From NCBI GenBank assembly GCA_018136815.1, contig CM030932.1, positions 3,150,614-3,214,613 of the forward strand: 64,000 nt of DNA. The letters are read 5' to 3'. The notes beneath the pieces were generated by a model. It had not been told where the DNA came from. It saw only the letters and a program-made list of their open reading frames with translations, and ran no database searches. This stretch comes from Isochrysis galbana. Taxonomy: Eukaryota; Haptophyta; Isochrysidales; Isochrysidaceae. Positions 11,688 to 23,800 of the stretch are shown here, piece after piece. How positions within the stretch are numbered: the first letter of the stretch is position 1; every line of letters starts with the position of its first letter. A program made the translations under genes and the position numbers.

Positions 11688-14600
11688 ATGCTCAGCCTCT
11701 TGGTCGGCGCTCTCCTCGCGAAGAAGCCCCCTCCTCCTCCCCCCCCCCGCTCCTCTGCCGGGAGCAAAGGGAGCCCAAACTTCAACCTCTTCCCAGACGA
11801 TCCCAGGCTGCGATTCCAAGGCGCCAGCGCCCTCTCCCTCTCCCACGAAGCTGCTTTCTTCTCTCGGCCATCGCTCGAGCCCTCTCCCTCTCCTCATCCA
11901 GGAGTCTCTCTCTCGTTCCGTACAGACGCCGCAAAGATCTTTGCGGTGATCGACTACGTAGCGACCTCCGCATGCTCCATGAGGTGCCCCACGCTCCCCA
12001 GCGGAGGCTGCTACACGGCGAGGCCCTGCCCCAATCAGTGTGAGGTGAGGCTCGAAGTCGATGGAGTAGAGAGAGAGAGACCTCCCTCGCACACGACGCT
12101 GAGCGGGCTGCCGCTCGTGCGCGGCGACCGCCCGGACGACGACGTCGTCGTCGCACGCAATGCCAACGGCGGCGCGGCCGGCGGGCCACGCGGCTTCCTC
12201 GGAGAGGTCAAGGTGTGGATCGCCGACGGAGGGCGCGAGACGGACGACGGGGCAGTCCACAACTACACGCTCAGGATGCCGTGGGGCGCGCCCGTCGTGT
12301 TCAAGCGGCTGCACCTCGAGGCGGCCGCGGCCGGCGCCAGGCGGCCGGCGCTCCGCCTAATCCCCGACGCGCCCACCGTGCGCTACGTGGCGCTCGGCGA
12401 CTCGATCACCGCCGGCATGTGCTCGAGGGGAGCCGCGTATCCCGAGCTGCTTGCTGCCCTCAACCCGGGCTGGGCTGGCATCAATCTGGGCGCGCCGGGC
12501 GTGCGCGCCGACATGGGACTCGCTGCGGCGGTCGTCGCTGCCAAACCCGACATTGTCACCGTGATGATCGGCGCAGCGGACTGGGTGAGGCACAGCCGCG
12601 CCGCCTCGGTCGGAGCATCGCGGCGCGCCCCCACGTTCACGCGCGCCGACCGCCCTCGCGCCGCCTCTCCCCTCCTCCCTCAGGTCTTTTGCGACCGGCC
12701 GCTCATGCAGCCCGCCACCTCCCTCCTCGCTCGCTTGCGCTCGGACCTCGGCCCCAACCTGCCCATCGTGCTCATCTCGCCGCTCGCCTCGCACCGTGAG
12801 GAGAAGAGGTGCGACGGGCCCATCGCCGCCACACCGCAGGACTTGAGGATGCAGCTCGCGTCCGCTGTCGAGGTGCGCGCGCTGCCCGCGTGCGCACGCC
12901 GGGCCGCCGGCTGCCCTTGAGCAACCCCCAGCGCGCCTGCCTCCCCCCGACCGACCGCTCCCCCGCTGCGTCCGCTTGGCCAGTCGCGCCGCACGTCAGG
13001 CGACCCATCCGTCTTCCTAATCAACGGCGTCTCGCTGCTCCCCCCGTCGATGCTCTCCGAGGGGCTGCACCCAACCCACGACGGGGCCGTCGAGCTCGCG
13101 AAGAATCTCAACGCCCAGCTCGGCTTCTCCCCCATCCAGTACTCGGTCGCGTCGTGTTCGCCCCTCACCGTAGCGATCAAGGGCATCACACCCGGTGGGT
13201 GGTTCGACTTCTACTTCGGGAGCGCCACGGATGAGGCCAAAGTGCGCTCGGCCGCGGTTCGCGCCGCTACTGCCACGCATGCGGCTCGGTCCGTGGGCAC
13301 CAGCACACTCAGCAACCGCCCCAGCGTGGCCTCAGGTGCTCGACCACAAGCGCGAGGGTGCGGCGGACGAGCATCGCTGCGCAGGTCCGGCCGGCACACT
13401 TGTGATGCTCGCGCGACCGCCCGGCGGCCCATGTGGCGCGCGCTCGCACAGCTCGCTCACTCGCCAGCCGATCTCCTCCTTAGGGCGCTCGTTGATGCTC
13501 GACGCTCATGGACGCGTCACTGGCGTCGCCGATGCGCGTGGCGCCGCGACTGTGACCGTCGAGGCCGTCTCGGGCATGGATGCGTGTCATCAGACGCTCT
13601 TCGAGGTGAGCCGCCACGTCCGAGCTCGGGTCGCCCAGCTCGGCGGCGGGCCGCGGCCGACGGCCGCACGCCTCCTGCACGCGGCTGCACCTCCAGCGCG
13701 CGGCTGCACCTCCTGCCCGTGCCGTCCGGAAGGCTCGCGGCGACCCGAGGGGTCCTTGCATGTGGCGCCACCTCCAACCGCCTAGACTGCCGCTGCTCAG
13801 GTGTTCGACACCTCTAGCTGCATGAATTCGCGCCTGGGCAACGTGGCCACCGCCCACAACGCCGTGGTGGGAACGCCCGCCGAGCGCTGGGACCATTGGC
13901 CACCGCCGCCTTCGCCCACTGAAGGCGCGCTCTTTTCTGGACAGCTGCACTCAGACACAGCGGGCAGGGGCGGAACTGGCGCCACCAGTGACGGCACGGG
14001 TGTGCGCAGTGGCGCGTCGGCCAACACTCCGGCTGGCGCCGTAGACCACGACGGGATTGGAGAGACCGGAGGCGCGGGCGCCGGTGGCAGTGGCGGCGGT
14101 GCGAGCCGCACCATTGCTGACAGGCCGGCCAGCAGCCCTTCTCTCCCTGCAGCGAACCCTTCTCTCCCTGCAGCGAGCCCGGTGGTCGGCGCGTCAACTG
14201 CACAGGGTGCAGGTGTGAACCCCACCCTCTCGGCCGACGTCCCGTCGGTGGCCTCGCCGCCTCCCTCCGCGGTGACGGTGCCGCCGCCGCCGCCGCCGCC
14301 ATCGCTGGAGCCAGCGGCGACGGAATCTGCTTCAACGGTTCAGCGCCAACGGCCGGCCTCCAGGGAGCCTGTGCGAGGCGACGCGCCGCCGCAGCACGAT
14401 CAGGCGCCGGCGGGCGGCGCTGCGCATGCGCACAACGGAGTGCGCGCCGGGGGGGTGGGGGTCGGCGGAGGGACCGACGCGCCTGGCTCTCGCTACGGCG
14501 GCGGTGACGGCAGCCGCGGTACCGTCGCCGGGGGCGGTGGGAGTCCGCCAGGGGCTGGCCGCGCGAATCCCAACAGTGGCGACGCGAGTGGAAGTGCTGG

Positions 14601-15797
14601 CGCCGATTGTGACTCGGGCCGCGACAACGACGCCAACAAGAAGATGTGTGCCCCGTGGTGCCGTGCGACTCGCTCATTGCAAGCTATAGCCGATGCCGGT
14701 AGGCCAAACATGCGTCGGAGCCTCCAAGCGGTCGTAGCAGAAGCGGAGCTGATGGCGGAGCAGATAGCGTCGCCGCCGCGCGAGTTGCGTGACAAGACGG
14801 ACGCCCTTTTTTGGCCCAGTACGAGCCCTAGCCCCGATGAGCCCGCCAACCAAGTGGCAGTCGCCCCGACCGACGTGGACGACGTGGCGGAGGGCGTGGC
14901 CAGGTTGTCCGGCCACTGCAGCTGGTGCAAGTGTCAGGCGTGTGCCTTTTGCCAGGCCGGTGGGGCGGGTGATCGTCCGAGCGGCACCGGGCGGCTCGGT
15001 GGTGAGCAGGTCAAGTCGTTTGTGGCGGCGGCGGCTGGCAGCGGCTCGGCTGAGGGCTCGTCGGCTCATGGAGGCGGAGGGGCGCGACACAGCCCTGCCG
15101 GCAGTGAAGAAGGTCCCCATGGCAACCACACGGGGCACCACCGCGGCGACAGCATCGCCGACGAGGTCTCCGAGTCGGTCCGCCGCCTGTCGCGCATGGC
15201 GCTATCGGGCGCCGGTGCTGGCCTTGCCCTGCTCATTTGCGTTTGCGCCTGCTGTGGGGGACGCAACAAGCGCCGTCGAACCCGGCGCGGGTACGGGCGC
15301 ACCCGCGGTGCCGACGAGGTGCTGTTGCCTTGTGTCGTCGAAGTAGATGGCGGAGTGACGCACACCCTAGCGCTCGATATCGACGGGGTACGCCCAACCC
15401 GCAAACTCCCACGCACCCCGCCTTCACACGTAGCGCGCCCTGCCCGGACAGTGTCACCGTCCCACTTTCAGTAAGTTTCGGACGCCCCATTGCCCGCGCC
15501 GTGCATTTCGACGCGCCCCTTCAGGTCGATTCCCTCTCGCGTCTCCGCTCGCTTCTTGCCGAGGCGTACATGGACGTCTCAGGTGAGCCTCTCGTGATGT
15601 CGTCGATAGAGATCGAGGTGGAGGAGATTGAGGGGGCTGGGTTCCTACCTGTCGATTCCAGCAAGGCGCTCCGCCGTGGTAGACTGCAGAGGGCCAGGTC
15701 GCTCCGCGCCTCGGCGCTTGTCGACGCGGCAGCCATCGCAGCCATAGCGCCTAAGAGGAGCAAGCGCGTCGTGGGCGGCGGGCGTACGCGAGTGTGA
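11688..15797 (+). CDS. SGNH/GDSL-esterase-like single-pass membrane protein
   Basis: Exons: 11688-12584, 12684-12872, 12984-13241, 13336-13605, 13801-about 15387, about 15472-15797; the last junction's phase is unresolved. The product is about 1170 residues. Exon 1 carries a beta-sandwich-like region (YTLRMPWGAPV, as in CE2-type or SsfX3-like esterases), then block I GDSITAG with the predicted nucleophile Ser. Block III reads MIGAADW, where families usually have G-x-N-D, so the oxyanion-hole Asn looks replaced by Ala. The C-terminal block reads EGLHPTHDG, keeping the catalytic His but with Glu at the usual Asp. A long Gly/Pro/Ser-rich region follows, then a membrane segment (ALSGAGAGLALLICVCACC, about 15198-15254) and a basic tail. 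I infer a surface or endomembrane protein with an extracellular esterase-like domain that may be altered or inactive. Confidence 0.75.
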
Positions 15798-16337
15798 TGG
15801 CCATACTCGTAGCTCCGCAGCGTCCGCCCCCCCCTTAGTGAGGCGTGAGGCGGCAAGGTTTCCTGCCTCCCCGCTAACTAATTTTATAGTTAGTTGCCAT
15901 GTAGCGCGCCGGCGCGCCACTCCTCTCCTTCAGGCCCCCCGCCGAGGGCGGCCCCCAAGCTCCCATGGAGCAGTCGCTCGCGAAGCGGCCGCATCCACGG
16001 TTAGAGGCCGAGCAGGTGCGGTGCGACACGCGTCGCGCCACACGGCCCGTGGCCTCGGCCACACCATGCACAGCAGACATGCTGCCCACCCCCCATGGGG
16101 GACAGCAGTCTGCAGAGCCCAACACAACAAGGACCTGCTCATAGGGCCACCCCTCCAATGGGCATGCCTGATGGCAGAGGCCCCTCCCACCCTGGCGACG
16201 GCAGCGCTGAGCGACCGAGTTTTGGTACCGACGCCCGCGGCAACGACCTTGCACCCTGCACCTTGCGCCCCCAGCACGCCCTCTCCTCGAGTCCACGCTA
16301 GGGGAAACCCCTGTTCGTCAACCTACTTTTATAAGTG
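15798..16337. other. Intergenic, no gene recognised
   Basis: GC-rich. The short motif caacctacttttataagt (16319-16336) recurs at 46932-46949. A near-palindrome (taactaattttatagttagtt) lies at 15876-15896. Open frames lack recognisable domains. Confidence 0.45.
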
Positions 16338-16740
16338 GGGGTCAAAAACTATTGTTATAGTTTGACCTATGGAGCGTGCCGCGACCGCTCCCGAGCCCCA
16401 GGCGCCCCTCGCCACCGCGCCCCACCTGGGACGCCCCATGCCGCCCGAGGCGGCTCGTCAGAAAGCCCTCTCAAAGCCCATCAAGCCCATCCAAACCACA
16501 ACCGCGCAAGCGCGCGGGGTGGCGAGCACTGGCACCGAACAGGTTGCCACCATGGCTCTGCGTAGCATGCAGGGGGTCTTGGAGACCCCCTCCAACAGTG
16601 GGAAACCCCCCCACCCCAAGAGCACCTCATGTGGGAGGGCAGCTCAGCTGCCCTCCCCATGGTGGAAACCTCTACCATCAGTGCACCCAACATGGGAGGG
16701 CACTTCACAACCATCAATCTCCTACGGAGAGCACCCTTAA
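16338..16740 (+). mobile_element. 5' end of a LINE related to copy B
   Basis: It starts gtcaaaaactattgttatag, matching the 5' end of LINE B read on its sense strand. An ATG at 16369 then begins a frame (MERAATAPEPQ, RGRP-like run) parallel to LINE B ORF1 (MERAPTAPTSQ). Similarity is lost after about 40 residues and the frame ends at 16740. It is either a diverged fragment or the 5' part of a non-autonomous chimera that continues to the T-tailed end at 17690. Confidence 0.65.
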
Positions 16741-16899
16741 GCCTCTGTTTCCCATGTTGACTCACTTCTCGTTTTCACCCCACTCCTTTGGGCCACAAGA
16801 ATCTACAACTCAGTGCCCTGCCTTGGGCACTCCTTCAACACTTGACTCCCTCTCCCACTCCCCCTTCCCTCTACAACCAAACCAAACAGCACGAACCCC

Positions 16900-17690
16900 C
16901 TTGCCCTCTGTTCAAGCGGCGAGCCGCGGCCCTTCCCTCCTAGTTCTGGCGCCCCCCGTCCCCCGTCTTCTTTTACCTAAACAGGGCCAGAAGACACGTC
17001 GGCGCCGGAGGGGAGAGCTGCCGCTCCCCCCTCCCCTCCCTCTCCCCTCTTTCTCCTCTCTTCTCTCTTCCCTGCGGCTCGGGCTCATGGCGCGCGCCTG
17101 CCACCCCCCTTCAGGTTCCCAGGTGGCCTGCAGGGGCCTGGGCCTGGGGCACAGCTCAGGGGGCAGGCGAGGCTGGGGTATGGCCATGGCCCCCCTGCCT
17201 CTCCCTCGCTGGCTCTCGCGCCCTGCAGGTCGACTGGAGCTGGCTGGGGGGCTCCTGCTCAGGGGGGCCCAGGGGCCAGAGGGAGGAGGGGTTGGTCAGA
17301 GCGACAAGCTGGCCAACGCGGGCCAAGGCGAGGGCGAGGGCGTGCGATCTGTGCCCAACTCTCTGGGAGAGTCTTGGCAGTCTGGATGAGCCCCCCCTGC
17401 GTGCCAAGAGGCAGCGCAGGGGGGTGAATAGTTCTCGCCCCCCATGAGGGGAATGCCGAGACGCACACCAAGAGAGAGAACACAACAGGCCTGCCGGCCC
17501 CCGCACTCCGAACCAGGCCTTAGGTAGCGCACCAAGGCCGGACCCCGGAAACCGAGGAAAAAGGAAAGAAGGGGGGCAGGTAAAGAGGTGGGGAAAGGGA
17601 ACTTAAGGGCGGCGTAGATGGAGAAGGGGAATCCCGTCAATGTAGTAGGTGTGTAGCCCAGAAACTTCAGATGATTTTTTTTTTGAGGGG
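16900..17690 (+). repeat. T-tailed retro-repeat family S, copy 1 (long)
   Basis: The last 190 bases (ccgaaccaggcc, ccggaccccggaaaccg, ggggggcagg, gtgtgtagcccagaa, then T run) recur at 46650-46860, 50790-50985 and 54108-54340. Its GC-rich body at 17100-17220 also matches 47190-47290 in reverse complement. Copies share the 3' end and differ in 5' extent, as expected for retroposition. No coding sequence is recognised in the body. Confidence 0.65.
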
Positions 17691-18341
17691 AGTGCCGAGA
17701 GAGCGAGAGAGTGGGAGGGGCGCGAGGCCCCCCTCCATGGCTCCATGGCTACCAATCATAAGATTAGTCTCGCCGCGGATCTCTCCAGATAGGTGTTGCC
17801 GAGGATGCGCTGGCAGTGGGAGGGGCATCGCAATCAGCCCGTATACGAAGACACACAAACACAAAAATCGTCTTAAAATTCCGTTCGGAGTCTGGAGCTA
17901 ACGCCTAAGGCTGACGCGGCTTTATCTACCACCACTATGACACCGCCCTTCTGTCCCCGAATCCTCCACCCTTTCCCCTTCGGTGTGTATAGGAAGACAC
18001 ATTCAACATGTGTCGCAAATAGTTGGAGCACGCGGGCTGAGCAGCTGGCGAACAGTAAGCCACGCGGCAGCAGCGTCGCGTACACCTCCTGCCGCAGCTG
18101 TTGTAAGGAGCAACAACTCACAGGCTGGCCCTTGCCATACAAGTTGGGGCCAAATGGACAAGGGCAGAGGCAGAGGTAATTCAGACCAAGATCGGAATAA
18201 GCTTTTTCGGTTCCAAAGCGTCAATGCTCAATGCCCAAGCGAGAAAGAGCGCAACAGTACAAATTATTCACCAGCCGATAATGCGCCGACGTGCCGCCGG
18301 ATGTTGGGCGCGGGCCGGCCCGCGACGGCTGACACGCTAGG
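17691..18341. other. Region downstream of the immunophilin gene
   Basis: At 17866-17886 a short LINE-like end (aaaaatcgtcttaaaattcc) resembles the 3' end of the LINE family. Otherwise no gene or repeat is recognised; the 3' UTR of the minus-strand immunophilin gene must begin at its right edge. Confidence 0.4.
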
Positions 18342-20238
18342 CTAGTACTGGCCGCAATCTTCGACACGCACTGTGTGAGCCGACACGTCACCGCCTGACG
18401 AACCAGTGACCGATGCGATGGCGATGACCTGCTCTAGGCCCTTCGTGACACGCCCAAACACGACGTGCTTCCCATCTAGGTGCGCCATCTCACTCAGCGT
18501 GATGAAGAATTGGCTTCCGTTCGAGTTGCGGCCCGAGTTCGCCATTGAGAGGAGCCCCGCGCTAGAGTGGCGCCCGGCGCGTCCCCTGAATGACTCATCG
18601 TCGAACCGTAAGCCATAGATACTCTCTCCGCCACGCCCATTACCAAGCGTGAAGTCACCGCCTTGCATGATCTGACCAGGCACGATCCGGTGAAAGGCGC
18701 AGCCCTTGTAGCAGAGCGGCGGCGAGCCAAAGGCCTTCGAGCGTCCCGCCTCTCCGGTGCAGAGCTGGCGAAAGTTCTCGGCTGTCCGCGGGACCACGTC
18801 GCTCCATAGCTCAAACTCGACGAGTGCCGTTGGCAACTCGCTCTCTGCGTATGACTTGCCCTTAACGGCGCAGCTAATGAGCATCCATACGCGTGGGTTG
18901 GTGTTACGCAAGCGCGTTGCCCAGAACGCCGAAGCGCGGAGTCTCTCCGCCTCGCGGCAGAGCGGCGCGCCAATCCCGAGGAAGTCGGATAGATCGATGG
19001 TGCATCCGCAAAGGACACACTCCGGCGCGTCGCCCGTCCCCGCCAGAGGCGTGTCACACTTCCTGCCACGCAGCAGGAGCTGCAACAGCTGCTCGTTCTT
19101 GTAGTCGGTCGCTTGCTTTATCGGTGTAGTGCCCTTCTCTGTCTGGAGCTCGACCGAGGCACCGGCGTGCAGTAGCAGCGACACGCAGAGCTCGTCCCTC
19201 GCGCGCACCGCCAGATGGAGCGCACTCGCGCCTTTAGGCCGCGCAGCCTGCGCGTCGACTAGCTTGGCGAGCACTCCGAGGCTCGCCGCCTGCTCGAGAA
19301 GTAGGTAGAGACACTCTGCAGCAGCGGCGTCTGCAGCGGCGTGGAGTGGCGTCTGTTCGCGACTGTCCATCGCGTCCGGTCGCACTCCCTCCGCCAGCAG
19401 CTCCCTCACCGCGTCGCCATCAGCGAGCGCGGCCGCGCTACTCAGCCTTGCCCCTCCATCTCTAATCACTTCGCTCACTTCCATCTCGAAGCTGAGTGGC
19501 GTGTTGGGAGGCACCTTGGGTGGCTTGCCCTTGGCGCCGTAGGCTAGGGCCGCGGGCACACCCACCACTGCACGCTCGCCCTCGCGCAGCGCGAGCAGAG
19601 CAAGGTCGAAGCCGGAGACCACCTGTTGGGGGGAAAAGGATGGGCGTGACAGGTGTTGGAGCACGCAGCAAGTGGTCGACAGCAGCTGAGCGGAGGCGTG
19701 GGAGCACGCAGTGGGGAGGCCCTCACGTAAGGAAGGCGGGGGCGAGGGCGGAAGAGAGCCCTCCGGGTTGCGCGGAGAGTGAGATAGGGAGCGTCGAGGG
19801 CTTTGGGGCTGGGGTGGGGGTGGAGTGGGGCTCGAGGTTGAGGAAGGGGAAGGGTGGCAGGGATGAGCAGAGAAGCGTTGAGAGCCCACGCGCCGACGGG
19901 ATGGGCGCGGTAGGGTGGAGTGGGGTGGGGTTGGAGGAGGAGGTCGACAGAAAGAGAGGGATCAGGACTAAGGAAACTGCAACAAGGACGCGGGGGAGGA
20001 GAAAGAGGGCGAGGATGGTCGCCACCTGTCTGCTGCCGACTCTCAAGAGCAGCGGAGGTTTCCCACTCTCTGCCGAGCCATCATCGACGAGCTCGGCGTC
20101 GTCGGCGCGGCGGCAGCTGAAGTAGACAGCTACCGTCCACCCGGTGCGCAGCCACTCCCCGCGCTCACCCCCACGCCTAGAGAGAGAGAGGCCGAGAGAG
20201 GAGAGCAGAGAGTCCGACACGGACGCCATCGTCGGCAA
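18342..20238 (-). CDS. Dual immunophilin: FKBP, ankyrin repeats, cyclophilin
   Basis: Two exons: 20026-20238 and 18342-19622, phase 0, giving 497 residues. Residues about 30-140 form an FKBP fold: exon 1 supplies GWTVAVYFSC, exon 2 VVSGFDLALLAL, VPAALAYGAKG and IPPNTPL-like VPPNTPLSFEMEV. Residues about 150-265 contain ankyrin repeats (TPLHAAADAAAAECLYLLLE, SALHLAVRARDELCVSLLLHAGA). Residues about 313-497 are a cyclophilin domain with FHRIVPGQIMQGGDF, SMANSGRNSNGSQFFITL and LDGKHVVFGRV. The catalytic Arg and core Phe/Met/Gln are kept. The Trp of cyclophilin A that contacts cyclosporin is His here (EMAHLDG), as in several less drug-sensitive cyclophilins. Both domains are peptidyl-prolyl isomerase families, so this is a double isomerase with a protein-binding linker. 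Start choice between Met 20238 and Met 20229 is uncertain. Confidence 0.9.
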
Positions 20239-20537
20239 GAGAAGGGGGGAGGTGGACTTTTAATTTCTATCCTGGAGTATCGGGGCACCATTGATAGTTC
20301 ATAGAGGATAGATATAATCACGACCGGAGGGGCGTGTTTACCGCCCAGAGGGAGTCCCGTGCGTAGCACCCTTTTTCTTTTTGCCTCTTTTTCTTTAGGG
20401 TGCAAGAACCGGGTCTGTCTGTCCGAATATCGCCAGGGGGGCACCGTTCCCCCCGCGCGGAAGCGGGGCCTCTTACAGTGTGAGAAAAAGTCCCGCTGGG
20501 GGACAATAAGAAAAAACTGGGCTCAAGCAGACCTAGA
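20239..20537. other. Region upstream of the immunophilin gene
   Basis: On the gene's sense strand the 30 bases before the ATG are pyrimidine-rich. Beyond that I see AT-rich sequence at 20263-20325 and no gene. Confidence 0.4.
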
Positions 20538-20898
20538 TGGGAGATACAGGATACTGTATCTGGGGGAGGGGCCAGATACAGCTGTATCTACTGTATCTGG
20601 GGGAGCCCCAGACCAGGATACACACCACTTCTAGGCTTAAAATGACAATTTTACCATTATAACTGTGCTTCTACTGTTAATATAGGCGTTTTGCGCGTTA
20701 AAATAGGCGTTTTGCGCGTAGTATCAGTTCACCTCGAGCTGACAACTGATGTCAGTTATCCGTTGTCAGCAGCTTGGAACGGGGAGAAAAACAAAACATG
20801 CAGTCCCCTTCACTTTCTACAGCCAAAGCAAAACTTGCGGACAATAAATGCACTGAGGTTCGAACTCGTGCCCAGCACCACTCAATGCAAGGATACAA
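20538..20898 (+). repeat. 361-bp inverted-repeat arm, left
   Basis: Starts tgggagatacaggatactg and ends gcaaggatacaa. The reverse complement occupies 26269-26629, the same length and, where compared, apparently identical. Internal features are nested palindromes of agatacag/ctgtatct near the outer end and a doubled aataggcgttttgcgcgt. The inner end of this arm abuts the A-run of LINE A. No target duplication is obvious outside the arms. Confidence 0.85.
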
Positions 20899-23800
20899 AA
20901 AAAAAATCTTCTTAAAATTCCCCGCTACGCGTGCGGCGTGAGGCAGTGTGCTAGTGTACCTCCCTACTACCCAACCTTAACCCTTGACAACCCCCTCCCC
21001 CTTTCCCAGTTCCCTCTTTATCGGAGAAGCTGGTTCCGGGGAGGCCGCGCGCGCTGCTTCGGCCGGGAGTTGGAGAGAAGGGGGCTGGAGACTGTGATTC
21101 GTCCTTTATGCTAGTGTTAATTCGGGTTGCCTTCTATTGTATATCGTGGGATCATCATTGATATCCTCCGCGGTTTCTTCTAAGACGCGGTATTAAGTGC
21201 CTTAGGTGATGTTACGGATGTCTAGACCTCTCGCCGCCTGCAGGAGGTCTTCCGATGTTCCTAGGTTGAACTCCTTGTCCACCGTGTAGAGCGGACTTAT
21301 CAATTTCTTAATGTGTTTGTTACTCGGGGCGTGTAGCCCCATATTCTCTCGTTGTTTTTTCAGCCTCTGAAAGAACCCGACTTTCGCCGTTACTAATAGG
21401 TGGTATCTCGCAAGGATCGCTCTTAAGATCGACCTAACGGACCTGCCGTCCGCGTTGCCATATTGGATGTTATAAAAGTCAGTTAGGATGTACCTCCACG
21501 CCAGGATGCCTAAGTATCCCGAGGAGGGGTGCGGTCTGTCCACTTGATAGCAGAAAAGTCGTTGGGCTGTTTCGGATCCCGGCCTAAGGCTAATCCCCAG
21601 AAGTCCTTCTATGAATTCAAAGATGGGCTCCGTCGCGATACATGAGGCCAGGTGGGTGGAGCTTTCAGGGGCTATGCCGCAAAAGCGGCATGTTGGATCG
21701 TCAGCAAAGCGGTTCGCTGTAGCTAACCTCCTATGTAGGACATGTTTGAAATGCAAATAAGAGTCTCTAGGCGTCAAAAAGTTATATTTGTATAATTGCG
21801 ATATTTGTTTCCACTTTCCCGAGAGGACCGGTAACCTTTTTTCCCATTTTAGTGTGGATTTTTGTGTTTTGGTTTTCCTCAAAGCGAGGAACGCTTTAGT
21901 CAAGTCCCTGACACTTACATCCTCTAGTGTTGTACGCGTGCCGTTTAGCATGTATTCTTGAGGTAACGGGTACGCCGTTTCCGCCGGGCCGTCGTACGCA
22001 CGTCCCCACTTCAGCGGGGTGTATAGTTCGTCGGGCAGTAGTTGCGGGCTAATCCGCTCGTGGATGTGGGGCTCTCCCATGACATTGAGCTGGACTTTGT
22101 GGTAGTCGCCTCTTCGGCGCAGATAAAAGTTATGGTCTATGTCCACTAGGATCTCGCCTAGATCGTGTGCGTCCGGATCTTCCTGAGGGACTATCTCTTG
22201 CTCCTCTGGAGCCGGGGGCGGAGTCTTCGCTTGTTTTCTAAGAAGGTTCATATAATCGAAAGTGGTATGTATAAGTCTTGATCTCGTCCACTCAGAAATC
22301 TTTCCCCACGATTTAAGAAAGGGGCCTACCGATATGTAATTTCCCCTATGGCGTATCCAACGTTCTCCGTCCGGCAAGTAAGCCGCGCATTCTTCCATAG
22401 TGTAAACGTCCCCCGTATCCGGGTTTATGGTGTTGTGAACAATAACTGTCTGTAGAGACTCCCATTTCGACCTATGTGAGTGATGAATAGCCGGAGGCTT
22501 GTGGAAAAGATTGTGCCATATCGGGGAGCCCTGAGTGCCTTCTCGTGTGATTTCTCCCCTAAGGAAGTTGATCCTTCTGAAGTTTTCCAGCGCGTGCTTC
22601 CAGAAGGCCGGGAGCGTGTTATTGCCGCGAATGCTAGCCGTGAGGCTCTTCGAGTCGACCTTCGAAAAGACCGCCGCTCGCCCTAAGGGGGTGCGGCTGA
22701 ACCATTGATCCAAGACTATCTTCCATTCCGCCATTGACGGGTTAAGATATCGGACTATCCATATCGCTTGGAGCGCCCTCGTGTGTTCGGCCATGGGAAG
22801 TAGTCCGACCCCCAATAGGGGCCCGTCTTCGCTTGTGCCTACCCTCGGATATGCCGGAAGGGTTATCCATTTCCGACCCTCTTGCGAGGAGCCTAGCTCG
22901 TCCGCCTGAAGTCGGGGAGACCTATCCCACAGTATAGTTTGAACGTCCGAGTCTATGGCCTCCATGAACCATGCCGGAGGAGTGGACGTGGATAGCCAAT
23001 ATCTCGGCGTCCCGTAGATTATGAAGTTCACTAGTAGCGTCCTCCCGTGAATGGAGAGACTCTTCAGACCTCTCCATGTTGCGACCTTTTTCTTAAGCTT
23101 TGCGTATAGCTTCTCCCAGAAGGAGTCGTTTTCTAGCCCTTCCCAGAAAGGGACTCCTAGAATGGTCGCATACTCGCCTTCGCCGAGTGTTTTAAGATAA
23201 GCTAGCGTCTCGGGGACCTGCGCCCCTGTAAGCGATCCCATTCTTATTAGTATGCTCTTGTTTTTGTTCACCCTAGCCCCGGTGGCGGTTCCATAGCTCT
23301 CTAAGATGTGCATCGCCCTCTCAAGTGACTCGAAAGAGCTCGCTAAAATTTGCGTGTCGTCGGCAAACTGCGAAAGCCTTAACTCTCTAGGTCCTATTGT
23401 GATTCCCTTCATCTCAGGGTCGGCGTTGACTAGTCGTGTTAGGCCTTCGGCCACTAAGAGAAAAGCTAGGGGCGATAGCGGGCACCCTTGGGGCATGCCG
23501 CAATGTATCGTGAAGGGATTGCTGCGTCTACCATTGGCCTTGATCCATCTGATCGGAAGGGAATCCGCGTTAGTTAATAGTGTTAGCCATCTAGAGTAAC
23601 CGGGGCCGAAGCCCAATGCCTGTATCGCTTTATGAGAATAATCCCAACTGACTCTATCGAAAGCTTTCTCCCAGTCTATCGCCAGGGCTAATCCCTCTTC
23701 GTCTGCGTCATCCAGGTATGCTTGCACTAGCTTTAGCAGATGGGTGGCTTCGCCTATCATCCTCCTAGGCACAAAGCCCACTTGCTCCTTGGAGATGATC

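Noticed and set aside
20845-20890. tRNA-like B box (ggttcgaactc) in the inverted arm, suggesting a tRNA-derived SINE
   Set aside because: No A box at the right spacing and no cloverleaf; ttcgaa is palindromic and fits by chance.
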